From positions 14,800,501 to 14,864,500 of the forward strand of contig BSBM01000179.1 in assembly GCA_027924585.1 (NCBI GenBank): a stretch of 64,000 bases of DNA. The letters run 5' to 3'. The position numbers were made by a program, and so were the translations under genes. Under the pieces are notes generated by a model that was given only the letters and a program-made list of their open reading frames with translations, was not told where the DNA came from and did not search any database. Origin of the DNA: Larix kaempferi. Taxonomy: Eukaryota; Streptophyta; Pinopsida; Pinales; Pinaceae. The first letter of the stretch is position 1, and every line of letters starts with the position of its first letter. Positions 25,050-37,169 of this stretch are shown piece after piece.

Positions 25050-26720
25050 CTATATTATTTATTGCTAGTGAACCAAAAAGTTGCGAAGAAGCAATGCAAG
25101 TAGAAACCATAAAGAAGCAAGAGCAAGGCATGAAAAAGGAGATGGACTCCTTGGTATGAAACCCGAATTAGGACTTGGTTCAATTGCATGTAGGTAAAAG
25201 AACATTGTATAATAAATGGTTTTACAAACTGTTGAAGGAAGAATATGAAGGAAAAAATAAGTACAAGGATAGAGTTGTTGTAAAGGGGTTTGCATAGAAG
25301 AAGGGTATAGATTTTGATGAAATATTTTATCCTATTATTAAAGTGAATTTAGTTAGAACTATTTTAAGCCTAGTGGAAGTAGAAGATTTGCATCTTGAAT
25401 AGTTAGGTGTAAAGACAAATTTTCTCCATGCGATTTGGAAGAAGATATTTATATGAAGTAGTGACACGGGTATGAGTTCAAAGGGAAGCATAGACTATTA
25501 TGCAAGTTGAATAAGAGATTGTATGGCCTAAAGCAATCTCCAAGATAGTAGTATTTGAAATTTGATAGGTTTATGATAGAACAAGGTTATAATAGATGTC
25601 ATTCTAACCATTATATTTATTTTAAGATACTAGATAATGGTAGTTATATTATCTTGTTGTTGTATGTAGATGACATGATTGTTGCAGGGTCTAACATATA
25701 GGATATAAATGCACTCAAAAGAAAATTAGCTAATTCATTTGTGATGAATGATTTGGGTGCTACAAAGAAAATCCTTGGTATGATAGTAATAAGAGATAGG
25801 AAAAATTGCAAATTAACATTGTATCAAAGTTATTATATAAAGAAGGTGTCAGAAATATCTATAATGTAGGATGAAAACTAGTTAGTAAACCTTTGACTAA
25901 TCATTTCAAACTAACTAAGGAGATGTGTCCTAAGTCACAAAGTGGGAAAATAGACTACATGTCCAAGGTCCCATACTCATCAACAGTTGGCACCTTGATG
26001 TATGCAATGGTGTGCACAAGACCAAATATTTCACATGTAGTGGGAGTTGTGAGTAGGTATATGAACAATATAGGTAAAGAGCATTGGGAGGCAGTAAAAT
26101 GGATTCTTAGGTATTTGACAGGTATTACTACTCATTCATTATGTTTTGGAGGTTCAAACACTATTCTACAATGATATGTTGGTTCAGATATGATAGGTGA
26201 TATAGATAGTAGGAGGAGCACCACATGGTATGATTTTCCTGTAGATAGAACAATAGTAAGTTGGATTTCGAAACTACAAAAGTTTTGTTCACTTTCAACA
26301 ATGGAATCATAGTATGTTGCTGCTATAGAGTCTAGTAAGGAGATGATTTGGCTACATATATATATGGAGGAATTGGTAAAAAAGAAGGAGAATAGTAGGT
26401 TGTACAATGATAACCAGAGTGTTATTCATCTTGCAAAGAAATCCACCTTCCTTTCTAAGACTAAACATCTATAGCTCAAGTACCATTTCATAAGATTAGT
26501 TTTGGAAGATGGACAATTGCAGCTGGAAAAGATACATACTAGCTAGAATCTTGCAGACATGTACTTGAGAAGGTAATAGCCATGGAGAAGATTAGTTCCT
26601 ACTCAATTTCAATTGGCCTTCAAGCATGATGGTGAAGATGAGAAAACTTCCATGTCCAAAGTTGGAGCATAGTCTAGCAAGTGCAGTAGTGGTGGAATTG
26701 TTGTGATTAGTCTCTAAGTG
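25050..26720 (+). pseudogene. Ty1/copia reverse transcriptase-RNase H relic
   Basis: The conceptual translation follows copia RT in order: WFYKLLKEEYEGKNKYKDR and VVVKGF, then FDEIFYPIIKVNLVRTIL, then the catalytic YVDDM at 25663-25677, then MNDLGATKKILGMIV, VPYSSTVGTLMYAMVCTRP, WEAVKWILRYLTG and the RNase H part ending LHIYMEELV and HLAKKSTF. In-frame stops (for example after LVQ and before YVGSDM) and frame changes show decay. The 3' end is followed by a purine-rich AAGTGGGAGAT tract and the LTR at 26727, the normal copia layout. Integrase and gag are missing upstream. Confidence 0.85.
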
Positions 26721-26726
26721 GGAGAT

Positions 26727-27200
26727 TGTTGGTTGTGAAGCTTGAGTATCTTCCTGATTCACAAGTATTTGTTTCAATTGTTTTTGGATCCTAGTTCCTA
26801 ATAAGAGTGTGGGGGGGAATCGCCCCCACACTGATGTCACCAAGGGGTCCAGGGGAGGTTGCGACAAATTTTTAGAAGCCCCCCTAGTGTGGGTTTGCAG
26901 GTATCTCCCTCAAAGATAATTTTTTGGAAAAATGCGTTGTAAAATATTGTAATTTTGTAGTAAATCTAGACCATTCATCATTAGGTCACAGATCTATGGT
27001 AGAAGTTATGTTGGCGATTTTTTTCCCTATAAGGAAAACCTCTTTTTTTAGGGTGTTTTATTATGACTGTGTAGCATGAGAGAGCAGTGAGAGAGTGAAG
27101 AGGAGGTTGCAATGGATGTGATGTAGGTTTTATCCCTTCATTTTGTTGGATTAAATAAAGGAATGATTGGCTTTTTGTCTATTGATGTATCCCATATCGA
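26727..27200 (+). repeat. 3' LTR of the copia relic (right end uncertain)
   Basis: TGTTGG begins directly after the polypurine tract. The right border is a guess, because no 5' LTR is present for comparison. Within it, 26806-26815 and 26823-26832 form a perfect 10-bp GC-rich stem (AGTGTGGGGG / CCCCCACACT). Confidence 0.5.
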
Positions 27201-29895
27201 GTCAACCACATATATTGGTGTCTCTCTTATATTGTGTTCTTCTATGTTTTATTTTTGCATTCATTTTGATTTTAATTTCTATATGGCCTTATTCCTACCA
27301 CAATTCTCTACATCTCCACGACTTACTTAATATTTCTTCATCACTCCCTTCTTTGCTTATCTCTTTTTGCAACTACGCATTTCTCTTCCTTATGGCTTGC
27401 ATCTGTGTTTTCCACCACTTCTCTCTAATGGTCGACCTTGCCAAAAATCGTTCAACCCTTGCACTAGTTTTTTAATCTCCCCTCATCTTCCAAACTACTC
27501 ATACTCTGGAACATGCTAGCGTCATCTTCAACCACTCTCCCATGCCACAGGGTATCTATTCATCCATAGTGATATGATTAAATGGTAAAAATCCCTCTCC
27601 CACAAACCAGATCTTGGTCTATAGAAGGATTTCTCTTATTAGTTTCACAAAAGCTCATTTCTTAAAATCTACTTCTATCTTAGAGAAGGATTGATAATTC
27701 TCGACAACAAATTCTACTATATACCCATTGACAATGTTATCCACCCAAAATTCCACTGCTCGCACAAGCTAATGGTTTAACTAATGTAAAACAACAAGTT
27801 TGGCAGTAGTCCAGTAAATGGTTCTCTTTCTTCAATCTCTATGTTTAGGAGCTTCCACATGTCTCTTTAACCACCTATACAGGCTCACAGGGAATTCACA
27901 CTAGAAAAACTCATACTAATCCAATGATGGTCCATCATACATTAAAATCTCCCTACACATCACTGGATTCCATTCTCACAACTCATATTCTTGTAACATG
28001 AAATATTTGAACCTCTTCTCCAACAAGTCTTGAATCGTATGCTTGTAGATCCCTTTTTCCATCCAACCCATGTTTCTCTTATAATCATGATCCCAATAAC
28101 ATAACCATTTGTTGGGAACAAGGTGTGACCAAGATCCTTATGCAAGGGACAACAAAGTTATATCGTAGTCTAGATGCACTAGCATTTTTTATCTTCACAA
28201 AGGATGAAAGTATCACCTAGAAAGTGCATTCAAGACCATAGATATATGGGGAAAACCTTAAAAGATGGGGACAACTTCATTCAAGTTGGTTAATTAACAT
28301 TAAGTATCACTATTACAAAAGAAAATTACTATGTGACTTCCACAACAAGAAAATAAGAACATTGTTATAACCTGTTAAACCAAAATGATAAAGCAAAGGC
28401 TACATTCAAACATATTATGCATAAATTTCAAAGGACCTCTCCCAAAACTTCCTCATTTTATTCATAGATTCAAACCACCAACAAAATACTTATTCATATA
28501 ATGCAAGGAACTAACATCCCAAACCATAGAATCAAAAGAATTCCCACACCCTTTACAATATTCCCATCCACCCCCACAAACTTCTAAACCCTTTCCCTAC
28601 CCTTCAGAGGTTTTTAGACGAGACGAGTTGCCAATCTTGACCACAGAAAGACGATTACAATCTAGTTGATGCACTTTGGTGCATTAATAATATTTTCTCT
28701 AACCATTGTCCACTGACTTGCACCGCATCCTTTTTGTGCCTTTGCTACATCTCTTGCTCAAATCACCATGCTCCCTGTGAATTTCCCACCTTCCACAATC
28801 TTCATTCAAAAACGAATGGGACAACTATATCAATGTCATATTTCAATATTTAATAAGAAAAGTAATTTTGGGGTCCTTAAAATACATTATTAGTTAAACC
28901 TTTCTTAAGACAATCAAAACCTTTTTAAAACATGTTTTTTTAAGTTAGGCTCCGATTCACTATTAACATAAAAAAAAAGTAGTTACATCATTATAGACAT
29001 GATTTTCTCATTCAAAAGAGAGTATGAGTTTCTCAAATGAATATATATATTCACGAAAAATATGCTATAGTAATCATAGCAATTATTGTTTCTAATGATT
29101 AGCATAGTTATCACCATATTTCACAAAAATAGGTTGTCTTATGGACTGTGATTATCTTCCTTCATAAAATCGGTAAACAAAATGGCTTAAAGGAAACCCC
29201 ATGACAAATTGAATTCGTAACAACATTGGAAGAAACCTACATGGTTGGATTGTTGAGTTTGTGCTCCTCCTCAATATCTAATTCTTTCATAATGATTTCA
29301 ATATAGGACTTTGGTTGAGAGACTTCTACTTGTCATTCTTCTTAAGCATCATCCATTACTACCACCTTCAATGAACTTTTCCATGATAAGAACATCATAT
29401 TTTCTCTCAATAAATTCCAGTTTGGTAATGACTTCTTTGTATTTTTAATCATCCTTGACCTCAATAGATTGTATAATGAAAGTTTTGCTTAACCTATATA
29501 TTTCCACCATTTTAAATAACTTCATGTCCTTGCTTCTTGAAAACCCAATATTAGACATCCATTACAATACTTCCAAATTCAGGCTATCATAGTTGGGATC
29601 TACACCCTTTTCTCTCTATGCTTTTTCTCTAATTCCTCAACCTCAACTTTAATTGTTTCAGAAAATTTGTTGTGATACCAGTGACCAACCTCCATGGAAT
29701 CCATCTTTTTCCTAGTTATTTTTTGAACCCTCTACTAGGTTTGAAATTTTACAGTAAATAGTCCTCATTTTACGTGTCAAAATACTAATATCGCCACTTC
29801 ATAAAATTAAACGTTATTAATGAAGTGTGAATTTTAATTTCACGAGTCATTTTGAAGTGCAATTTTACTTTTACACATCATTAATATCTATATCT
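27201..29895. other. No recognisable gene or repeat
   Basis: About 2.7 kb of AT-rich sequence with only short frames. The 102-codon frame at 27167-27475 is rich in Leu, Ser and Ile and lies on pyrimidine-rich DNA; I do not consider it a gene. Confidence 0.45.
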
Positions 29896-29932
<37 letters not shown>

Positions 29933-29934
<2 letters not shown>

Positions 29935-30209
29935 GTTGCCTAAAAACACAACGCTTTGCACCTCCCTGGCCAGAATTCGACAACTCAAAGAAGGTAGAGT
30001 TCTGATTGATCACGAACTCTGATCGATTTTTGAGCATCTGGGTCGGTTTAAAATGGGGTAAAACCCTTAGGGGAAAATTTCCATAGAGGAACTCTGCCAC
30101 TACACCCTTGGAACTCTGCTCCCACCTGGAATTTCCGTTGGATATATAGAGAAACTCTACTGGAAAAGCCATCAGAAAAGGTGCAAATCGTTGTGGTTTT
30201 AGACAACAT
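29933..30209. mobile_element. MITE with 30-bp terminal inverted repeats, inserted in a TA tract
   Basis: The left end (29933-29962) and the reverse complement of the right end (30180-30209) match at 26 of 30 positions, sharing the core CACAACG(C/A)TTTGCACC. On the left lies a TA run (29899-29929) and on the right another (about 30208-30227), as expected for insertion at TA dinucleotides. The 217-bp interior has no coding capacity. The superfamily cannot be assigned from the termini with confidence. Confidence 0.7.
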
Positions 30210-30265
30210 ATATATATATATATATATTTCTAATATGAAATTTTTTATTTTTTTTGGTACACATT

Positions 30266-30495
30266 CATTAATTAATATAAAGAATAAAAGCACTAAAAGT
30301 AAAAGCAATTAACGATATTTTTCCTTTCTCTAAAACTTTCTTTCTATATTCTGGAAATTAAAATTTGGAAAGTAAGCTTTCATTAATTAATATAAAGTAT
30401 AGAAGCACTAAAAATAATTAAAAATATTTTTCTTTTTTCTCAAACTTTCTTTCTATATTGTGGGAACTAAAATTTGGAAGTTTAAATTTTTAAAA
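30266..30495 (+). repeat. Tandem duplication of about 115 bp
   Basis: CATTAATTAATATAAAG at 30266 recurs at 30381, and the following text, including CTTTCTTTCTATATT and AAATTTGGAA, is repeated in order. Confidence 0.75.
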
Positions 30496-32690
30496 TCTTA
30501 TAAATTGTAAGCCTTTTCAATAAGCAACTCCATTATGATTCATAGAGTTTTTGCAAATCATGGTCTCATTCTTTCCTCTTGTTAGGTAAACTTGACTCAG
30601 TTAGAGAGTCAAATGCATCTACAGTTCATATTTTTTGGGCCCATGGTATTTGGTGACCCATGGTAATGGCCCATTGTAGAAGAAGCATATTTAAAGGTTT
30701 CGATGATAAACCTTCTTTGTTATTTTGTGTCTGTTTGGTTTAATCATTATGTTTATTATGTGCTTCTAATTATAACGCCCCTTGACTCAAGCTCTCATAA
30801 ACTTGATAAATAATTGTTGCAGTTTTGCCACAATTTCATATATATATATATTATTTTGAAATCTTTGAATGAATTTTAGTTGTGCACTATTTAATGTTTA
30901 TTTTATATTGATATGTTTTGTAGATCAAGTAATGTGTGAAGATTCCATAATAATCCTATAGTAAAAGAAATTGAAAAGGTATATTTATTGAAGAAATTTA
31001 CTAAACAATTTTGTAATTTCTTAGTTGTAGTTCAATCATAATTGTACACCCTTCATGCTGGATCATAATTGTTAATATTTCATATATTACATGGCAAGTT
31101 GGATCATAATTGTAGCAAAATCTATCAAAGATACAAGGAGAATGTACACTTGTCACTAACTATATTAGATGCTCTTATGCAAGTATCATTGATCGACCCT
31201 CATTCATGTTTGATAAATTGGGAAAAAGTATATCAAATTTGGAAACAAGTAAAACTAGCACAACCACAAGTAAATGGTTGGTGAGCGCTCATAGGCTTAG
31301 CCAACCACTTAGTTTTGTGGAGATGGTCGGCTGTTAAAGAAAGGCTAAACATTAAACTAATTAATATAAACATAAAACACATACTATTTAATAAACATAC
31401 CCATTTTTATAACCATCGCTTCACTGAACCTTATTTAAATATTAATCAAGATGCATTTAAGCATAACAAGATATGACCACCATGGAATGAATCTCGACTG
31501 TATACTTGTTAGACTCGGGTTAATGTTGTTGATCCACTCAAGGAAGTCCAAAATCTCAGATAAATCTAAATGCCTATCGACGTAACAAAGAAAAAATTAA
31601 ACTGTATTTGAAGTGTAATGGTGTTGTATCCCATATGAGGCAGGACACACCAAGTCTTTTACATGCATTTTATTATTTAAACATTGTTGTGTTTCAAAAG
31701 TCTTACCCATGTTAAGATATAAAGTTATATTATTACATATTGAACCATATTTTTGTAAACATTTTCTTTAAAGCATTGTTGTGTTGCAAAAGTCTTACTT
31801 ATGTTAAGATAAAAAGTTATTTATGATATGTTGAACTATTTATAAAAAAAAATAAAAAAAATTGCATATTATGAGACAAGATATGAGAATTCAATGTTTC
31901 ATATAGTTATTATAAATATTATTTAAAAAAATCAACTATTATTCTAACCGATAAAAATTAAGATGTAAACGTCAAATGAAAAACAATAATAAAATTAAAA
32001 TATCATATAAACATCAAATTTCAACACAACCCCCTACTTTTTAGACATATTTTTACAAATTTTGGATTTACCTCTGTGGGTAACTTTGCAAGCCCCCTAG
32101 CCTCCTGCTACATCGATATTATATTCTTTATGTCCATAGTTTGAGAATCAAAAACTAATTCACAATAGAAAGCATATTACCAAATCCCCTTTGCTTTATT
32201 TTGCAAACCCTTGTAAAGCTTGGACCTATAACTCAATCAATCACGTACATGGTGCCTAGATGTTGTCAATTGCTTGCCAATATCACCATGGCTTTGGATT
32301 GTCGTCCTTGCCTCCCCATGAAATAGAGAAACCCATAGTGATGGGTGTAGAGAAGAATAAAGAGAAATCACAAGAATTAAACTACAGAAACCATAGGAAT
32401 TAGAGTCACCATCATTCTCTTATTGTTCTCGTGAGAGCACATGTCTAGTACTGAGGAAAAGTTTCATAGTTAGCACCCCTTATCGCAGTCCCTCTCCATG
32501 CTGACACCCCATTTAGGTAACCATTTTTAAAACATTTAAAATAATACACCAAAGAGTATTTAAGTGTGCTGCGATAAAATGAAGTAGTGAGTGACTTTGA
32601 ATATAAGTGGGAATAAAACGGAGATGCCAAGCTTTACCAAATTACCCTATGTGCCATTCTTATTGGTTTGTGCTCATCATGATCACAATG
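30496..32690. other. No recognisable gene
   Basis: AT-rich sequence with one 71-codon frame (31069-31284) that I cannot assign. The frame has no start context or neighbours that would support a gene. Confidence 0.4.
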
Positions 32691-32692
32691 CA

Positions 32693-32935
32693 TATATATA
32701 TATATATATAGATATAGATATATATATATATATCCTCGTATGTGCTCATCATGATCACAATGCTAAACTATCCTGGGATTATGCTATGCAGTGTGCTTAA
32801 TATGACCAAAAATACTTTAAGAGGTTTTATTTATAAAATGTAAATTACTGCTGGGATTATGCTATGGAGTGTGCTTAATATGACCAAAAATACTTTAAGA
32901 GGTTTTACTTATAAAATGTAATTCACTTCTAATCA
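32693..32935 (+). repeat. TA tract and 78-bp tandem duplication
   Basis: A (TA)n run at about 32693-32733 separates two copies of GTGCTCATCATGATCACAAT. From 32773 a 78-bp unit starting CTGGGATTATGCTATG is repeated once (second copy from 32851). Confidence 0.75.
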
Positions 32936-34004
32936 AAGACTTTATTTGATGCTTTAGGTATCATGTCTTTATTATATAAATTAATAAAAAAATGTTATAT
33001 AAAATTTTTTACATTTATTCAACGTGGAAATGGACCTTTCACCTATAATTAACTCCTAAAAATTAATAGAGATCCAATAGTAAATTCACTTTTACACAGA
33101 ACAATTTCACATTTCTCAACATTATGAGAGTTCGCAACATATATATTTGATAGTTACTCACATAAATAATTATGCATTTGAGTCTTGCTTGTTAAGTAGT
33201 AGGCGTTCTTTTAGGGAAAAGGATCGAGCAAATGACCCTCGAAGCACTCTCTCCCATTCGATTAAATCGAATCTCCATAACATGGCCATGTGGCTCTTTG
33301 TATTATTTGTATCATCTCCCATGGTTCTAGCGTAAAGGTTACTTTTATCACCTCTCATGGTTTCAGCCTAGATGTTGGATGGATAACCCAATGGGAAAGT
33401 GGAAACACCCATCCTCAACCAGTGACTTGATAACTTTATTATGAGGTTTCAACCAGTGACTTGATAAATATTAAACCTCATAAAAACCAATTGATCTACA
33501 CCTTATGGATTTCTTTTGTCAAGGAAATATATCACCTCACGTGGATGATCTAGAGTGTGCCTTTTGTCCCAGAGAAGCTTGGCATTGGAATTTACAGTTA
33601 AAAGGCTATGCCTATAGTAGATTTTCACTCCAATATTTGACAGTTTTAAAGACTACGCCTGCATTTTCACTACAATCTTCAATTCTTTTCCCTGCATTCA
33701 AAATGGTCATTTGTAAGTTAAATTATATTTGTCTAGGATTTGAATCAATTGTTGCTTACAGGAATTCAAAATTGTCATTAATGGAATTTAAGGTTTAAAA
33801 GATTATGGTTGTGTTATCATATAGTTCTTATTCATTCCAACCTTAGACAGTTTTCCCATGCATTCAAAATGGGGGATGCAAGTTGAACTCTATTTTTTTT
33901 GGGATGTAAGTCTATGATTTGTCGCTCTCCTTGGCGTGAAAATGCATCGTGTTTAAGCTTGGGATGCAAGTAGTTAATCGATCTCGTTTTTTTTCATCTT
34001 TACA
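32936..34004. other. No recognisable gene
   Basis: This stretch has low-complexity AT-rich text and short frames only. The 97-codon frame at 33505-33798 has no recognisable motif. Confidence 0.4.
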
Positions 34005-35873
34005 TATTAGAATTAATGAATAATTAGGAGTTTGTTGGGTTGTTGGCGATTGTTGAGAGATTCTCTCTCTCTCTCTCTCTCAAAATTTAGAATTTGTTGG
34101 ATATCATAGATCACTATATATAATTGTACCAAGTTTGAAGATAATAGAAGGGTGAAGATTTGTGTGCGTGTAAAATTGTCTTCTCCTCCATTTTCTGAGA
34201 TGGTACTAGAGCGAGCCTAGATGGGATTAATTCTCTCATGGGAGTTCCCAGGAAAATGTGAGAGCCTTTATTAGCAGATTCTCTGTAAAAATATGTGAGA
34301 GTGAAGTGATTTTCTGAAGTTTTTTTGTGTGTATGTTTGTCATTTTATTTATGTGTGGGTTGATCCCTGCGTGGAAGTTACTGTGTCTTCCTTCCTAGTG
34401 AAAGAGAAGCCACCATTCAATATTTCGAGGGCATCATCACCTGTTGGGAGCCACCATTCAATATTTTGAGGAGATATCACCATGACTTACAATCTTGTGT
34501 CTTCAGTTATGTGAATCAATCTGTGTTGAAGAAGAAGACTGTCGAGATCTGAGATTGCTAGCCATTGTGCATATCATTGTAATATTGGAGAGGTCCTAAG
34601 CATCAAGATAAGAGAAGTTGCATGCTTATGTTCAGGAGGCCATTCATGATTGCAGAAGAATCATTGTGCCAAGGAATCCACCCACCATACTACACACAAC
34701 ATAAGAATCAAGGGCATAATGTAACTCATCTATTTATGGTGGCTTGTGCTTCTACTTGAATGAAATGAAAATTGAGCTTTGACCTTGCATTCTTTGCATC
34801 AACGTTGTTGGTATATCCAATATTGCCACTTTCTCTTGAATTCATCAAAGAATTGATAAACCTGAAAAAGTCGAAATGCATTATCTCTAGAGAAAATAGC
34901 CATCGGAAATGATTCCCTGGTGAGTCAACATTTGGTATCCCACTATAGATCGATATGAAGGAGGAGGCATCGTAGAGTGTCACCGCCTGCCTTTATGTTG
35001 CCTCTTTACTTATAAAATATGTCTATTTATAGTGTAGTGTGCAAGTGTGTGATTAAAGAAGCAGTAGCCAGTTGTTAATTGCATTGTTAGTATGTGTGAT
35101 AAACTTCTTACTAACTATATATTAGCATTGGGTGTGCATCCTCTCTCTAATCCGTGAAGAGCTTGTGTTTATTTATGAATACAACGAGCTATGTATGTTG
35201 GCAAGAACACTATGTTTCCTCCTAGTGAAGAAAGAGTTTATGTGTGTTTGTAATCTTGTGTAAAATAGGTCACTTTGTAAAATTGATTGTTGGATACATT
35301 CACTATCTAGACTACTCTCCTACATAATTGGCGAAGACAACAAACTATGTACTTCGACAAATGGGAGTATGTCAATAGTATGGTTTAGTATCCAGGCTAC
35401 TTCTCTAGCAAATACAATGAGCTATGTACTTTGCAGATGTAACTATGGCAAGGATCTTCGGTCCTACAAATACATCATGGATGGTCATAAGCAGTTGTAC
35501 TTTAAATGGATCGATTGGTAGCTCAAAGATGATGGTTGAGAAAGAGAATAGTCTAGGATATTTTAGAGTGGGTAGAAGTGCTGAACAAGACCAGATTAGA
35601 CAGAAATCAGAATCTAGAAATATTGTTATGTAATTCCAATATTGTGATTTGTAATGTAATCATTAAAGGAGGGTGTTAGCATCACTAATTAATTAGGAGT
35701 TTGTTTTGGGTTTGATGCGTTTTTGGAGATTGTTGAGAGATTCTCTCAACCTATCTCTCCAAATTTAGAATCAGTTGGATCTCATAGATCACTATATAAT
35801 TGTACCAAGTTTGAAGATAATAGAGGGGTGGATATTTGCGTGTGTGTAAAATGTTATGCTCTAGTTTATGAGA
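34005..35873 (+). mobile_element. TRIM/LARD-like non-autonomous LTR element
   Basis: Two direct repeats of about 200 bp bound this unit. The left LTR is about 34005-34200 and the right about 35674-35873; both contain AATTAGGAGTTTG, GATTGTTGAGAGATTCTCTC and TTGTACCAAGTTTGAAGATA. Directly after the left LTR lies TGGTACTAGAGCGAGC, close to the plant copia primer-binding site TGGTATCAGAGC (initiator tRNA-Met). Before the right LTR lies a purine tract AAAGGAGGG. The 1.47-kb interior encodes no recognisable gag or pol. The left LTR is corrupted at its first bases and carries a CT microsatellite. Convincing target duplications were not found. Confidence 0.75.
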
Positions 35874-37165
35874 TTATAGACCTATAAATATGATGTATCT
35901 ACATTGCAATAGAATTTTTTTATTGCATTGGAGGTGATGTAGTCATTTAATGCACGGGGATTTCACTTAGTTAAACTATTCCATAACGCCTTCGCTCATG
36001 CGATATTAAAGAATACCCCTAATTTCACTAGATATTTATAAATACCTACCAAAATACTTTTGTTGAGCCCCCCTGCCAATACATATTTTCAATTAAAAAA
36101 ACCCTATTTTATGAGATATTCCCTATTTTTACTAGATACCCCTTTCTATACCCTCCCAATACCTATAAATCCCCCATACCATACTCCCCACCCCCCTAAT
36201 ACCTACAATATATTGACCTTATTCTTCACAATTTAAAAACCCCCATTTATGAATGAATGTGATAAGATATTGGTGAACAAGGTGAATCCCCTTGATTTAA
36301 TGTGTTGAACCATACTTACCAAATTTAGCCGAACCGAACCAATGAATATTAAAATTCAGAAGTTATGTTTGTCGGACAAACTATCAAATCTTTACACACA
36401 GAAAAATAACATGTATACAGAATGAAACCATGTGTCTCTTATAAAAATCCAACAATCCAACAACCCTATAGAATCCCCTTCATCCAAATGCTATATTGTA
36501 TCACATCAACTTGTAAATCATCTATGTAATTCTATCGATTGGATTGAATGCCAGATATCTAAAAGCATAACCAGGTTTTACAGCAGCTCACATGGGTTAG
36601 CCATCATTTTCACATTTTTTCAAGCCACTCCAATAGTGTGGATCTGATATATCTACAGTTAGAGACTCTTTCCCGAATATTGAGTTGCACCACATATAGT
36701 ACACTCAATGACTATGAGGCTCTTTCACTGATATTACAATCACACTGCATATAGTGCATTCAATGACTATGAGGGAGGTATTATTGAAACTTTTCTATGG
36801 CCTGCCATTTTCTTCAATTCAATGTATACATTAATTCATATATATAATAAAAAATAAATTGAATCATATACATAATAACAAATATATTGAGATACATATA
36901 TTAAATTCTAAAATAACTTAATAAAATTTTAAATAATCACAAATACATTAAGATACATATATTAAGTTCTAAAATAGTAATACAAATCTTTTGTATCAAA
37001 ATTTCAAAAAACAAGAAATTGCAATAGCATTTAAAATAACTAATTAATATTCAAAATTATGATGTGATAAGCAAACCATAAGAAAATAAATTTGCTCTTG
37101 TCACTGCTTATTATAAATATTTCTGGACTTCAAATTCAAATGTAGATATAGAATGTAGCTATGAT
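35874..37165. other. No recognisable gene; short local duplication
   Basis: About 36660-36780 contains two diverged copies of a unit with TATAGT(A/G)CA(C/T)TCAATGACTATGAGG. The rest is AT-rich or C-rich without coding motifs. Confidence 0.45.
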
Positions 37166-37169
37166 TAAT

